The notes under the pieces: model-generated
Seen by the model: the letters and a program-made list of their open reading frames with translations, nothing else
Databases searched by the model: none
What the model was told of the DNA's origin: nothing
Assembly: GCA_025738555.1 (NCBI GenBank)
Contig: JAOVFP010000001.1
Location: 558,001 to 622,000 of the forward strand
DNA from: Cyathus striatus
Lineage: Eukaryota; Basidiomycota; Agaricomycetes; Agaricales; Nidulariaceae
DNA: 64,000 nucleotides
Direction: 5' to 3'
Made by a program: the position numbers and the translations under genes
Part shown: positions 36,211 through 50,200 of the stretch, in pieces
How the letters are laid out: each line of letters opens with the position of its first letter
How positions within the stretch are numbered: position 1 is the stretch's first letter

Positions 36211-36899
36211 ACATGTCTGTATAACGACCGTAATAGTACGGCCGTATTATGGGTGCATACGGTTATACAGTCAATGTAGGTACATACTTAAGTAATCAAG
36301 TTAATAAATTGCGAACAGTGTAACAATTATATAATCAAGGAACATCACGAATCTTTTCCACCCTTGCTATCCCACCTCAGTTGACAACGATTAAACACTT
36401 GAATTTGTCACCATTTATCATTAAATGTGAAACCAGAGTATAATGACTCAACAGGCACCTGCAGATTATGCTAGACGGCCGAGCCATCCATAATTGACAA
36501 GACAACCGACAATGATAGCACTTTAGCAATCAGTAAAACTCTGATTCAAGCCCACCCTTTCATTCAACTTTATCTAAACTCCTATATCTTCCCTTTAGAC
36601 ATTTTGATTCGCTGCCTTAATTGCTATCTCCTTGTATATTCCCCATAAATACTTGAAATTTTTCTTAATTGCTATCTCCTCTAGATGTATCTATGCGTTC
36701 AGATTTCTACTTTGAGAAATATTTCAGCAGAGATCAGCATATAAATGCTGCATCCCACATGTGAGGTATGTAACAAAGTAGTCTCGACTATTCATTTGAA
36801 CGTCCTACAAGCAATGGATACTATGCAGCAATCAACTGAGAATGTGAATGGTATGTTTTATCCGTTTTATTTAAGACATTTCTTAGAGCTAATTCATTT

Positions 36900-39800
36900 A
36901 ATTAGCTCTTGGACGTGGTCAACGTTCTAAGAATATCACAAAGCTTAAGGAATCCCTCGTTAATGAACACCGAGATGAAAATGGACACCTTCCCAAGCAA
37001 CGCAATCGAAAAAATCGCAGGAAGACTACTCGACACAAGCAGAAGAGACCAAGAATGGATGTGTCAGTGGGTGATGACAACGAAGGTAGTGACTTTGCAG
37101 GCTCCGACACATCTTCTGGTGAAACCACTGATACGGACATCGACTCTGTCCCTTCTAATTTGGAGGTATGTTAATATCTAAGGTGACAAAACATAATATA
37201 ATAATCATTTTTGTATATAGCTCGCAGAATCCCTCCCAACGAAGACTATTCCCGAAACTGGATGAGGTTCTGGTAAACGAAAGAGGCCTTCGGTTGTTAT
37301 AGAAGTTGTCGATGATGAAGACAGTCCTAGAAATACTTCTTCGCGAAACCTCTCTCCTTCTTCTAGTGTTATAATCGAAGCAGATACTATGGCCCCTTCA
37401 AAGAAGGTAAGCAGTTCCTTGTGTTCGATGATTTGGTCCTCATATTGTATTAGCCACTGCGGAATCCAATTTATTATTTTTACGAACGTGTTGAACATAA
37501 TTCACTTGGATCTATTGGTAATCCTGGAGATAAACATTATAAATGTTTGCATGGTGGACGCAAGATATCCACCATAACCAAGGCTATGCGTTGCAGCTTA
37601 AATGGTAAAACACCTTCACTCTTCTGGAATTTAGCTAACAATTTTCACTGCAGGATTGGTTAGTAATCTCAGAGCATGCAGTCCAGTTATGCATCGCTTT
37701 TATACTGTATTGAAAGCTCGCCGTGAACCGGAAGGAATTTCTCAAGAAGAGATCGATATTGCATCTGGAAAGACACCTCTAGGTGATAGCAAGGCGGCAG
37801 AATTTGTTGCTGAACTGGAGGAGAAATCTGCAAGTATCCAAAAAGCCTTTGCAAAACAGGAGGAACGAGCAATGGTGAGAGGGTAATTCAAATATGTTGA
37901 TATTGCCAATGATTAATATTATTTGATAGGGTGCATGGAGCCAAGAAGCATTTGAACAATTGCTTGCGAGTTACGTAGTCTGCTGTGACCAACCTTTTGA
38001 GGAAGTGGAAAGGCCAGAATTTCGAAGACTATTGGAATATGTATTTTGTGGAAGTTCTCTCAAGGTGCCAGGACGACACGCTATCAAACGTAGCATTATG
38101 AATCTTAGTGAAGAAGGGTTAGCTGAGTTAAAAGATAAATTTGCGGTGAGCACAGAATTCTGGTAGATTCATTTATTGTTCTCTAATTGTATGTATCTTA
38201 GAGACTTAAAGGAATGTTTACATTATCTCTTGATATGTGGACTTCTCCAAATAACATTGCTTTCGTTGCGATGGTTTTACATCTTGTTAATGACTCAGGG
38301 AAACTTGGTTTGTCATACAATAACATATTTATTTCAATCTGATTGCTAAACTTTTGAATAGAGGAAATACTGATCGATTTTCGTGAATTAATCGGTGAAC
38401 ATTCTGGTGAAAATATTGCAGAAGCAGTATGGGAGACACTCACTTACTATGGAATCTCCAACAAGGTGTGTGAAAAATATGCTGGATTAAAAAGTCTTTA
38501 ATTTATCGACTTCAGATTATCGCATTTATGCTTGATAATGCAAGCAATAACGATACATTTGTTGATGCTATTGAGGAACATTGTGAAAAGGAGGGAATAC
38601 CTTTCAATTCTCAATGGGCTCGGTTGCGATGTATGCCCCACACAATTCATCTTGCAGCTCTTCAGGTATTAGCTTTGTTTTTACAGTTCACCTAGTTATC
38701 TTATTACTTTCCACTATATTTCAACAGCTTCTTGAGAGCATTGGTGCAATTTCAGGACCTGATAGCAGGAAGGCATCAGGCAGGAGTGTGAATTATCAAG
38801 ACTCAGTATCGGCATCCTTGGTTGACGATTCTGACGAATTCATTACCTCGCAAGATGATGACCTGGCTGAAGATATTGTTGAAGCCGATATATTAACATC
38901 TGTTAGCAAGGTCAACTATTCAGTCTTTTATTTCAGTATATAAACTTATTTTTAGATGTTATAATTCTAGCTGCGTAAAATCATTCGGGGAATTCGCTCT
39001 AGTCCGCAGCGTAAACGTATCTGGTTGTCACAAGTCTCGCGCTCTTTGGAAGAGAAGGGATTATCTAAAGAACAGAAGGCATTAATGCCCATTTTGGATG
39101 TTCGGACAAGATGGTCTTCAACGCATCAAATGATGAGTGCATATTTTTTCAACTTCAATTTCTTATTCTATTAAAATCACTAGGTCGCGCATTGGAGTAC
39201 AAAGAAGATATTAATGAGTTTAGCATACGCTATAAGGACCTACATCTGCTCGAGCTATCTGAGCGTGAATGGAATGCTATTGAACTTGTAACGATGTGGT
39301 TGCATGCATTCCAACAGGCGACAACTCAGATGTCCACTACGAAGCAACCAATGTTATCAACAACACATGCCATATTCTGAGGACTTCAAGATGAGCTGAA
39401 AAAGGCGATTTCGGCACTTCCTGATAACACAAATCCTAAAATACTTTCAGGGCTGCTAAAAGCTCATCGCAAACTTAGTGATTATTACCATCACTTTGAC
39501 CAATCTCCATATTATACGTGGGCTGCTCGTAAGTTTCCTATTCATACTAAATATCACATAGCTGATTTTTTGAAGTACTTGATCCAAGGATATCTTATCA
39601 GGGCTTGCTTGATGACTATGAAGGCGAGAACAACCTTCTGGATTATCTTAACACTGCAAAGCAGCTTCTACACAACCATTTCGCAGAGTTCTATGCAGGA
39701 AAGTACCAAATCACCGCTGTTCAAAGCACTTGCTCTACATCAAGTACTTCCTCGTCAGGTGGAAATTTCGATTTCACCGCCCGTTATTCTCGAAAGGAAC

Positions 39801-40155
39801 GTCAAATTGTTGACGAGCTAGAGTCTTACTTTAAATTGCCACCTGAAGATTTTAAGACCTGTGATCCATTTGAGTGGTGGCTTCGACATCGAGCTCAGTT
39901 TCCAAACCTTTACTACCTTGCAACAAGTATATTATCCATTCCAGGTACTATAATCTACATTTCACTTTATGAGTAATATGAAACTAATTACTTGTGTTTA
40001 ATATAGGATCTGCTGTTGCTGTTGAGAGGGTTTTCTCTGGTGGAAGAGACACCATATCATTATGTCGTGCCAGCCTGAGTGCAGATACAATTCGAGGACT
40101 TATGTTGGCCAAGTACCGTCTTCGAGCTCTTCATACTACTCCTTCTAATAGTTGA
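36900..40155 (+). pseudogene. hAT-family transposase 1 (BED finger, decayed)
   Basis: Many short exons. A basic, acidic-tailed N-terminal region (36915-37170) leads to a degenerate BED-type finger (KCLHGGRK..SNLRACSPVMHRF, about 37540-37700). Catalytic-region motifs follow: LSLDMWTSPNNIAF (about 38220), FMLDNASNNDTF (about 38525) and CMPHTIHLAALQ. The C-terminal hAT dimerisation segment is AVERVFSGGRDTISL, then SADTIRGLMLAKYRLRA (40015-40130). Stops break it: TGA after TTHAIF at 39378-39380 and another near 37262 in the N-terminal region. Otherwise frame and introns are well kept. The element's right end is at 40381. Its left end is displaced (see 33388-33439). Confidence 0.85.
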
Positions 40156-40199
40156 TCATAAATACATGTTTATTTTAGAACCTAGTTTTACTATTAGGA

Positions 40200-40381
40200 A
40201 ATTACAACATTGTCCCAAACCGTATACCATATTTGACCGTATTTGACTGTAAAACAGACCGTACTGTTTTTACACATTGAGAAAGTTACCCTCATACGGT
40301 ATGGGTACGGGTAAGCCGTATACCGTATGGTACCGTATGTTTTACGGCCGTATACCGTATACGGTACGGTGTACAGCCCTA
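40200..40381. repeat. Right end of hAT element 1
   Basis: Dense direct and inverted CCGTATACGG/ACGGTATGG repeats ending ACGGTGTACAGCCCTA, typical of hAT subterminal transposase-binding repeats. It is followed by GTCTCCAC (40382-40389), which matches MITE sequence with one CpG change. Confidence 0.7.
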
Positions 40382-40613
40382 GTCTCCACATGGGTAGCAA
40401 GCGTGGGAAAAAAATTACATGCAAAACGACCGGAAAAGAGAATTTTCAGGCATGTATTTCGTTATAATAGCTTAATAATATCATATAATGTATATTCATA
40501 TCAAAACATAAGAATTAGCTGAAAAAAACATGAAATGTCCAATGCTACAGCACCCACTTTGCTATGACAAGCAAACTATGGTACGGTGAATTTTTGATCA
40601 AATGGAGCATCAT
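40382..40613. mobile_element. Palindromic MITE, copy D (outer right arm only)
   Basis: Matches the outer 230 bp of the right arm of copies A-C, ending TGGAGCATCAT where the others have CGGAGCGTCAT. It is the part of the arm that copy B lacks, in the complementary orientation. Confidence 0.8.
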
Positions 40614-43264
40614 AGCAAAGTGCCCGTGAAGAGGTGGTAAGTCAGTTGGGTGCACCTAGTCAAAAACAAATATGCAAGTCGTTGAGACATCCATCTGACT
40701 GGGGTGTTCCAAGGTTAGAGGGAGTAAACTTGGTTAGATTGTCTGTAGTGTACTACAGAGAATTTTTATACTAGAAAAAACTAATAAATCTAAAATAAGT
40801 AAGAGTAATTATATCAGATGGAGGATGTAAAAGGAAAGGTGTGAAGCATTAGAAATGAATAGAAAACTTAGTAAGAAAGTCCAATGTGTTGAGGTTTGCA
40901 AGGGGACAAGTGTTCTCTTGTAAAACTTCAGGGTCTTGTTGTTGATGCTGATGTAAAGCTATTTTGAGTGCTCTGAGTGTTACAGGAGATGGGTATGGTC
41001 GGAACAGTGTACAAAGATGTATAATTTGGGGAAAGTGGAAGAGAGTGAGCAGGAATGACAAATTAAGGAGAGAACATAAGTGGAACACATACAGATGCAT
41101 CAATGTAGTGTGATGCATGATGGCGGCATTAGCAATGTCATGGCAATGCCATCTGGCAATGTCACAGCAATGTCAGCAATGTCCAGCAATGCAAGCAATG
41201 TCAAGCAATGTCAAGGCAATGTCAATTCTCAGATTGGCAACATCACAGGCAATGTCAAAATCCTTATTTTCAGATTTCTGTAACTTGTATAAAAATGAGT
41301 AGAGTGCATGTATCTCTACCAATCTCTACTTGTTATTAGTAATAGTATATATCATAAATTTACAAAACTACCAGCTAGCTAAAATCTAAATAATATTAGA
41401 AATGTTGTACACAAGTGACAAAATATATGTATTTCACTGTGGGATTGTAAGTATTATTTGTTATACCCTCTCCCCACCCCCCATCCAGTGGTAATATATA
41501 TTATTAAAATGAAAGAACATCCATCTTGTGCAATCCTACTTATTTATTGTATTTATTACTAACTACACAGTGGGACTTGAACACAGAACCTCAGCACTAA
41601 TATATGTAGCAACATCAAAAATAAATAAGCAACATCATGCAATACCAGGCAACATCAAATCTCAGAATGGCAACATCAAAAACCAGGCAATGTCAAAATC
41701 TGTAGGCCTGCTTGTGATGACACCAAACCAGTTCAGAGCAATAAAGAGAAACCATGTTGTTCTGAGCACTCTCGTCCATGAGGCAATAAAGGTGGTAAAC
41801 AGTGCAAGTCTACTCCAGAAGCCATTCCTAAGCTAGTCAAAGCCAAAGTGACAGGTTCCAGTGATTGCGACAAGGACATGGATGATTATTTAGCAGACAA
41901 AGTCATTGATCTCATAGGTTCTGATCTTGAAGAAGAGCTGAATGCTGGTAATGTTACATTACAACTTGCAATTGGTACCTATATTGACATTAGCATTAGT
42001 GGCTTCCAATCACAACATGCCAGGAGTTATGAACTCTTACAATGTGGACACATAGCATGGATTCTTGGTAATGCATCAGTCACCCACACTTGCCTTCCTT
42101 CAGAAGGCAGGAGGGCGAGTGTAAGGGTCATGGTGATGGACAGACTGACACACATAGTTTACCCAATATGTAAACTACCCAATATAGTATTTTGCGCTAT
42201 TCTATCTTTAGACACTCCTAGAACATGCATCAATGATGCACTCACCTCTTGGAGTCATTTCACATTCCTTTGTCCATCTCCTCACTTACTCATTGTATGC
42301 ATTATGTGATCTGTTCCTTAACCCTCTCAGAGATCACACAAGAGTAAGCGATGCACATGGTGATAATAATGAAGGGTAATTCATTCATGGTACATATTTA
42401 GATAGATAGTAAACATATAACAAATAGATAGTAAAAGAGTATTTAAGTAGTTATAATTTGTATTGTAAGGACAAGCTTGAATTGAGACAGTTTAAGCACT
42501 CATTTTACTTACCTAAGACCTTCTCCACTCCATGTATCACACTTAGTTTGACAAGTAATACTTGTTGAATTACTGTGGTATTACAGTGTACCTGCTTGGA
42601 ACCATATTTGATACCTTACATATCTGGGAGTGGAGAAGCAGTCACTGAGTTATGAGTAAATAAGTGTAAATAAGTATGCCTTTCATTCAATCTTATCTAG
42701 GTATTATCTTATCAGACTTCGGATCTGTGTATGGTTTTGTCAGGCCCTTCATAGCAGGTACTAATCCTGGTAGCCTACTTTAAAAATTACAGTAAGTACA
42801 AAATGATGGATTTTTTAGCCAACTATTCCATGAAATACTACCTGTGTTGTCTATAGTATCATAACAATTACACTATGTAGCACCTTGGAATATGCAAGTC
42901 TAGAAACCCTATTAGTTTCCATTCAGTGATCCTAGCCATAATAGAGAGATGAAAGGAATGTGTTACTGAGTAGTGGCTAGCATAGATGCAGTATTGTAGA
43001 ATTATTTCAGTTTGAAGTACATGCACTGTGAGTTTAACTCTCTCTCTATAGCCACTATTCTTGCAATGGGCTGTATTTGGCTCGAGTTTTTCTTTAGGAT
43101 ATATTTCATTTATCATACATGCATTGACTTGAATGGAGTTATCTCATACCACATTGATTTTTCTGCTGTGTTATGTACACTATTTATTACCTCTGTTTCA
43201 TTAGTATGATCCTCCAATTAAAAATCATAACTCTCCTAGAGCAGATTTGCATGGTGATATAGCC
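40614..43264. other. Repeat-derived region with CAATGTC/CAACATC arrays
   Basis: At 41120-41265 GCAATGTC is repeated many times, ending GGCAATGTCAAAATC. At 41610-41705 the motif is GGCAACATCAAA. Both look like CpG-decayed versions of the GGCAACGTCAAAATC block at 31850. A short frame at 41848-42309 (acidic start DCDKDMDDYLADKV) is unassigned. The remainder is CpG-poor with no supported gene. It ends in ATATAGCC, the target duplication of the next element. Confidence 0.5.
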
Positions 43265-43395
43265 TAGTGTTGTTAACGGCCCAGCTCAGGACTGTTGAGC
43301 CGTTGAGCTGAGCTGAACTGTTAGTATGGCTCATGGCTCTTAGCCATGGCCAGCCGCTACTTAACTATGGAAAGTTGAGCTCTTTACACTTAGCC

Positions 43396-44600
43396 AGGTG
43401 TTCTGTACAGATCCACGTGGAATCCATGCAGAATCTGTATGGAATTTTCGGAGTCTGTGTGGAATCTGCACAGATTTGGCAGAGGTTTTTTTGGATCTGT
43501 GCAGATTCCACACAGGATCAAAAATTCAGTGCGGATTACACAGAATTCCACATTACAGACCTGAAAAATTCTGTACAGATTCTGTACAGAATCCATACAG
43601 AATCTTATTATACTTATTTTCTTATGGAAAATTAGAATAGAAAATTGTGTGACACTGTGTATAAAGTGTGACACTATGCATAAAGCATGACACTATGCAT
43701 TGAGTGTGATACTAAGCATTGAGTCTGACACTAAGCACTGAGTGTGACACTAAGCATTAAGCATGACACTAAGCATCAAGTGTGACACTAAGCATCAAGT
43801 GTGACACTAAGCATCAAGTGTGACACTAAGCATTGAGTGTGACACTATGCATTGAGTGTGACACTAAGTGATGAGTGTGACATGTGACACTGTGCATTAA
43901 GCGTGACACTAAGTGTTGAGTGTGACACTATGCATTGAGTGTGACACTAAGTGTTGAGCATGACACGTGACACTGCATTAAGCATGACACTAAGCATTGA
44001 GTGTGATACTATGCATTAAGTGTGACACTGTGCATTAAGCATCATTAAGTGTGACACTATGCATTAAGTGTGATACTATGCATTAAGTGTGACACTATGC
44101 ATTGAGTGTGACACTATGCATTGAGTGTGTTACTATACATTAAGCATGACACTATGCATTGAGCATGATACTATATATTGAGTGTGTCACAGATTTCATG
44201 TAGTGTCAAACTTTTCACCTAGAGGTACACTTGACACCTGTGACAATGATTTCACATAGTGTCACAGATCCTGGCAGCAGTGGAGACAAGATGGTGGTAG
44301 GGATGACATGAGATTATGAATTAACAGTTTTAATAGTGTTCATTGTGATTTGAAACAGGAAAATTAAGGTATTAAACAGATCTTACAGATTCTGCATAAA
44401 TCCACACAGAATCCATGCAGAATATATATGGAATCTGTACAGAATAATCACCTCTAATAATAATAATAGCCACTATATAAATTCTGTATGGTATCCTCAC
44501 AGATCTGTACGGATCTGTATGGAATCCGCACAGATCCATGCAGATTCCATACAGAATTTTCAGGTCCGTATGGATTCCGTGCGGATCCGTACAGACCTCC
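43396..44600. mobile_element. Nested inverted-repeat element carrying a satellite
   Basis: Left block AGGTGTTCTGTACAGATCC and right block GGATCCGTACAGACCTCC are inverted. Both sides contain many copies of TCTG(T/C)ACAGAT and GGAATC(T/C)G(T/C)ACAG. Between them lies the satellite at 43647-44190. No coding region. Target duplication not resolved. Confidence 0.6.
43647..44190. repeat. 19-bp tandem repeat array
   Basis: About 28 units of the 19-mer GTGACACTAAGCATTGAGT with variants (ATGCAT, CATCAAG, TTAAGC). A few units are irregular, with short insertions such as GTGACATGTGACAC. There are no frame constraints. It lies in the middle of the nested element. Confidence 0.85.
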
Positions 44601-45399
44601 CTGGGGAGTGTAAATTACTGGGAAAGTCTAACAACCACACTCAATTTCATCAAGTAAAATTGATTTCCAACATTTGACATCATGGCTTCTTAGGTTAGAA
44701 TTCACTATTTGGTAACACTCACAGAAGAATGGAATTCCATATCTACTATCTATAAATCAAAAATCAAATATACAACTATGTATTCAAGAGTTTAAAAGTG
44801 TAGTACAGGCAACAAAACTAAAATTATTCCTGGCAAACCAGGATGCTGAATATCACATTAGATAATCGGCAAAATCATATTTGTGCGATGTGTCTGTATG
44901 TGTTCAACTTGCATACTTATCTGCTCAATCTCCCTCCTTCGCTCTCTCTTCTTTCCCCAAAATATACGTCTCCATGGACCTTCCCAACATCTAATTTTGA
45001 GTAATGTCTCAACATGTGAAAATCTCCCTGGAACCGCTAACAGCACAAGACCCAAATTTGACACTTCCAAATGTACTATTTCCATTAATTCACCCTGAAG
45101 ATGAAGTAATGTATTAAATCCTACCTGTAAAATGACCTTGTAATCTTTGACTTCATATATAATTTAATGGTGTACCATTGAATAGTTGCTCATGCAATGA
45201 TACTATGCTGCTGCCAACTTCAGATTAATCGTTAAGTATGGCTATGCAGTTTAGATGATTAAGGTTAGATGAAAATGGCATAAACATCCTTTATCTGCAC
45301 TAGTACATGGGTGTATGTGCCTTTAAAGAAGGTTGTGTATGAATATGATAATTTACCCTAACATTAATAATCAGTTTGAGAGTCTGTGGGCATGGATAT

Positions 45400-45900
45400 G
45401 AAAACACACATCTGCAGAATGTGTCAATGGGTGTGAGTGTATATAATATATTCACACTCACAAACATTTACTGAGTTATTAATCTCATGCACATCATCCA
45501 AATTGATACCTGACATTATATTCACTTCTAGCACATGAGCGTGAGCATGAGAACAAGTGTATGTAGCACTCAGAGCCCTAGAATTATTGGATAAAATTAT
45601 GAGAACTTGCTAATGGCATGTGTGGATCTATCTATAATCTGAAGAATGTGTATTGGGTAGGCTATCAATTTACCTATATTATGATTTATATTCATACACA
45701 CTCTCAATTTAAGTTTGAATCTTGAGTAAGATGTCTAGACAAATGTGCTGGTTAGCATTTATGCTCAAGTCTAAAGGCTCATGCTTATCACAGTCAAATT
45801 CTGTTTCATGCTCTCAGTCTGATATATAGATTTGATATTTCATGTTCACATTTTAACTGTTCCCATAAAATATCATGTTCATGCACACTATCAAATTAAT
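45400..45900. repeat. Scattered GAGCGTGAG/GCTCATGC motifs
   Basis: Strings such as TGAGCGTGAGCATGAG, TTATGCTCAAG and CACACTCTCAA recall the motif array of the Mutator-like element at 12018-13250, mostly in decayed CpG form. I could not find matching termini. It may be an old relative inserted in the hAT element. Confidence 0.25.
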
Positions 45901-47249
45901 ACTTTTATTATAATTCTCACATGAGGGGAGCAGTGGGGTATTGTGATCCTAACACTCACACTCAGCAGCTCACATGCATTACAAAACATATATATGGGTT
46001 TACACAGACTATTATGTAAACACTAACTGAGGAGCCGGAGAAGCCAACAGTTGGAACTCAATTCCATTTGATGGGATTGAGCGTGGTTGTTAGGCTTTCC
46101 ATACTTAACAGCTCAAATGTTCTCTCACAGTCACATTCACCTTCAGTGTGTTGTGTCAATGTCCATGCCACTCAGAACAATGCTGAAGCACCGTTGCACT
46201 GTGCTTTCTTCTTCAAGTCCACTCCCCCTCCTCTCTCATTCTACTTCAGTCTCATCTTCTGCTCAAAATCATTCAATCCTCATCAAGATTTTATGAGAAT
46301 GCCAGCGGGACCCCCAAGCCCCTCCCTGGTGTTATGACTCGTAATTGAGCAGGATTTCTGAGCAGGAATGGGTTATCTTTGGTCGAGGCTGGGGTACATT
46401 TCATTTGTTGAGGCTTGAGTTACTCTTGGTATTTTCTTTTTTTCACTATACATTGATGTTTCTGCTTTTGTTTCTTTTTACTGGCTCTGCTGCTTAGGAA
46501 TACATGTGCACATGCCTGAATGTACTACTTTAGTCATTATATGGAACAAATATCTCTGTTCTCCATCATTTACTCTTGGGGTTTTCAAGTGTTATCATAT
46601 AGCTCAGTCAGATGTCTCTATCATCGTGTCAAAGTTCTCCAGTACAAAGGTCTTAACTTGGTTCTACAATATGCACTCATGTTGTAGTTCTGTCATGTCA
46701 TCCCCTTCATATATAGTGATGTACACACTATTGCATTCAATTGCTTCAAATACAGTGAGCTCTTCCCTGGATAATTATAAAGGCTGTTTCTTGGAAGAAC
46801 TTGGACTCGTCACATGCTTCAAGATCATGGGCATGAATATGTGGATAGGAGTTAAGGGCAGTATCCCATTCCTGCATATGATTCTCCTCTGGGGGCAGCT
46901 ACACAATTCACTGGAGAGCTTCTAGAGCTGGTATGTGCTTTGAGATGTTGGTGATTGCTGATGAATGTGGTGAATATAACAGTGAGATAAGGGTTGAGGG
47001 TTGACAAGTATGAATTAAAGAACTGGGATGCAATAGTATGTATATTTCTTCTACTTCTTGTCATTGAATGTTATTCAGTTATCTTTCTTCTAAAAGGTGT
47101 CTCGCATGGCTATGTGCAACGGAAATGAAAGGCATGTTGAATACTGCTTTTAGGTGCACATGCATGAACAGTGATTTAGTGAACTATGTATATATAGTAG
47201 GCAGAATGTACTCCACATTTTTTGAATAACACAACTTCCCTTCATGCTA

Positions 47250-50200
47250 TTCAATGGCTAAAGCAACTCATTGCAGTCGAAGAGCTGACAAGGAGATTAG
47301 GGGTCCAAATGATGCTCTTACAACAGTCTTTGACAGCCAGACCACTGGTATATATCTTTGTTGTGTTATCATTGACATGACTCAAATATCTATTACATGC
47401 TCCAGAAGCTCCAGCACAGGAAAAATCAAAATGGGGTAGGAAAAAAGATGCTGTTCACATCATAACTCCTGTAAGTTATATAGCTAGTTAAATTTTACTT
47501 AACAGTCTTCTAACATACTGTAATTTTAATGTATATAGGATACTGCCAGTGTTGCCAAGGAGTGTGAACATCACTCACCTTCGCATTCTGAGCAACCACA
47601 GAATGTAATTGATCTACCCTCATCTGCTCTGGACACAGGTGATTTACCAGTGGTTATTAATGAGGATACATCTGACAATCCATTTTTAGCCAGTGATTCT
47701 GATTTAGAAGAGCTGATTGCACCTGCTGAGCCAGTCACTCCTGGAAGATCAGCTCAAATTCTTGATTGCTTCAGACTTGTTGCAACACCTGCACTTACTG
47801 TTCCATGTACAGGCCATACTGGTAGAAATCAAGACAAGAGTGCTGAGAAGCATACAAAGCATACTCACTTCACAAAGGATATTAACACCTTTATTGAAAA
47901 AGAGAAAAATGGCAGCAAAATTTGTAAATTTTGCAAGTATGTTTATTGTTTACTTATAAGATTAATAATCTCACACACCAACAGAGCTCTGCAACAACTT
48001 AATACCGACAACGACTTCAAAGTGGCGGTATTCGGCAGGGATACTGCAACTGGTTTGATTCAATGATATTTCATGCCACATTGATGAGTGGGTTTTGGCT
48101 TGTGATAAGCTGAAAATTTTGATTTCCACTGCCAATGAAGCATTACTAAAGCAGATTAATGACTATCAACAACAAAACCTGGCTGGACAGTCAGAAAAAC
48201 CTTTCCTAGAAAGGAAGCTATACAGTCAAGAGGCTTTCACCGATGCAATTGCTGAATGGGTAATAGGTGATGATCAGGTGAGTAAAAATATGCAGTATCA
48301 TTACATCACTTCTATTTAATAATAGGTGCTGAATGCTATTGAGAATCCAAAGCTTCGTAGTATATTCTTAATGCTGCATGAGGAGCTTCAAGATAAAGAT
48401 ATCTCCCACCAACACTTGCTTCATGACTGTATTATGCGAATGTGGAATCGACATATGACCAATCTGCACTGGGAACTTGAGGTAGTCATTTCAATATAGT
48501 TTTTTATATGTTATCTAACTACTGGAGACTAGAACTCAATTGGAAAGCACTCCTTCACCATGGATCTATGGACTGATCCTAATCTTACTCCATTCATGGC
48601 AGTTACAATGCACTGGATTGAGACTATAGCCTGTAAAACACCCTCTGGTGTACAGTATGATTTGCATCTGCATGCAGAGTTGGTTGGTTTCTACCAGGTT
48701 CCTAGGAGACATACTGGTAATCATCTCTGCACTGTTTTTTGGAAATTCTTGACTGTTTGGAGATTACTTCTGTATATGATCTATTGAATTTTTACTTATT
48801 TTGATTCATTCTAATTCATTTTAAGATCAGATGGGTAACTATGGACAATGCGTCCAATAATGACACATTCATGGAATATCTACAAGAGCAACTTGTTGCA
48901 CAAGGCTTTACATTTGATTGTGTACAAAATTGCATCAGGTTCTTAAATCTTTCCAATTATCTACCAGCATATTTATTTATTCCTATTAAATAGATGTTTC
49001 CCTCATGTTGTTAATCTGGCCGTTCAAGCTGTGTTGAATGCGATTACTAATACTGAATGTATTATTGAAGAAGTGGCAGATTATATTCCACCTAAAGGAA
49101 ATACAAAGTGTCATTCAATTGCACTTCTTAGGACTGCTATTCATGCTGTATAAGTATTAACTACATATTACATCTTATATACTAAATTTATTTTTAGATT
49201 CGTGCTTCTCCTGCACAAAGGGATGCCTTTGCCTCATTTCAATATTCCAAAGGGTGGACAAAGTTGCAGCTTCTTCATGATGTCAAAACAAGGTGGTCAT
49301 CAACACTTTTGATGATTGAATGTGCAATTGAATGCAGGTGTGTATGTATAATTTCGATGTTCTTGTTTGTGTACCATGCAATAATGTGGTCGGGTGACCA
49401 GGCAATTGATCTATTCTTATCCAATGACGAGAATCTTCACAAGTACAAATTATCTACAACAGACTGGAAGGTGCTTGATGATTATGTTATAATTCTAAAG
49501 GTATGTACATTAATAGCATTGTAATTTCGTGACAGAACTCATAATATAGCACAGGTACTGCATGCTTTCCAACAGAAACTTTCAGCAGAGAAAACTCCAA
49601 CTCTTTCCTATATACTCCCATCATTCTGAATCATGATTAAATGATGGCAACAGTATCAACGATCAATGCCTTCATATTCTCAGGTGATTGCCAAAGGAAT
49701 CAAAAAATTGGAGGAGTACCAAGAATGCATGTCATGTGTGGAAGCTTTCACATTGGCTATTCGTATGTATGCTTAATAAAAATTTATCTTTACAAACATT
49801 AAATAAATAACTTTCCAGTTGTGAACCCTGCTCACAAATTAAAATGGTTCCTAGATCATTCTTTTTCTGAAGCACAGTATGATTGTGAACTATTTGCAAG
49901 TCATGTAAGTTATAAATGATATATATATTTTCAGCTAAATTTATTATGTTCTTTATCAGCTATGAGAATACTGTACATCAGCTGGATTAGAGAGTCCTCA
50001 ACCAAATGCCACAGTAATTGATGAGTCAGACATGGATTGGGCAGATGAAATTCTGGAAGACTGCTGTGATACTAATTATTCCTCATTGACACAAAGTCTA
50101 GAATCTGAAATTGAAGCCTATTTTCTTGAGGCCCAAGTTCGGAGCAATCCTGTTAAATTTTGGGCAGTGAGTAGCTTTGCAATTTTGAGCTCAATCAGCA

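Noticed and set aside
34912..36218. ACATGTCT around MITE copy C as definite proof of an 8-bp TSD
   Set aside because: The left flank AGACATGTCT is itself palindromic and both flanks are inverted copies of hAT terminal sequence, so the repeat could arise without duplication.
43647..44190. CRISPR array
   Set aside because: Units are contiguous 19-mers without unique spacers, inside a eukaryotic transposon.
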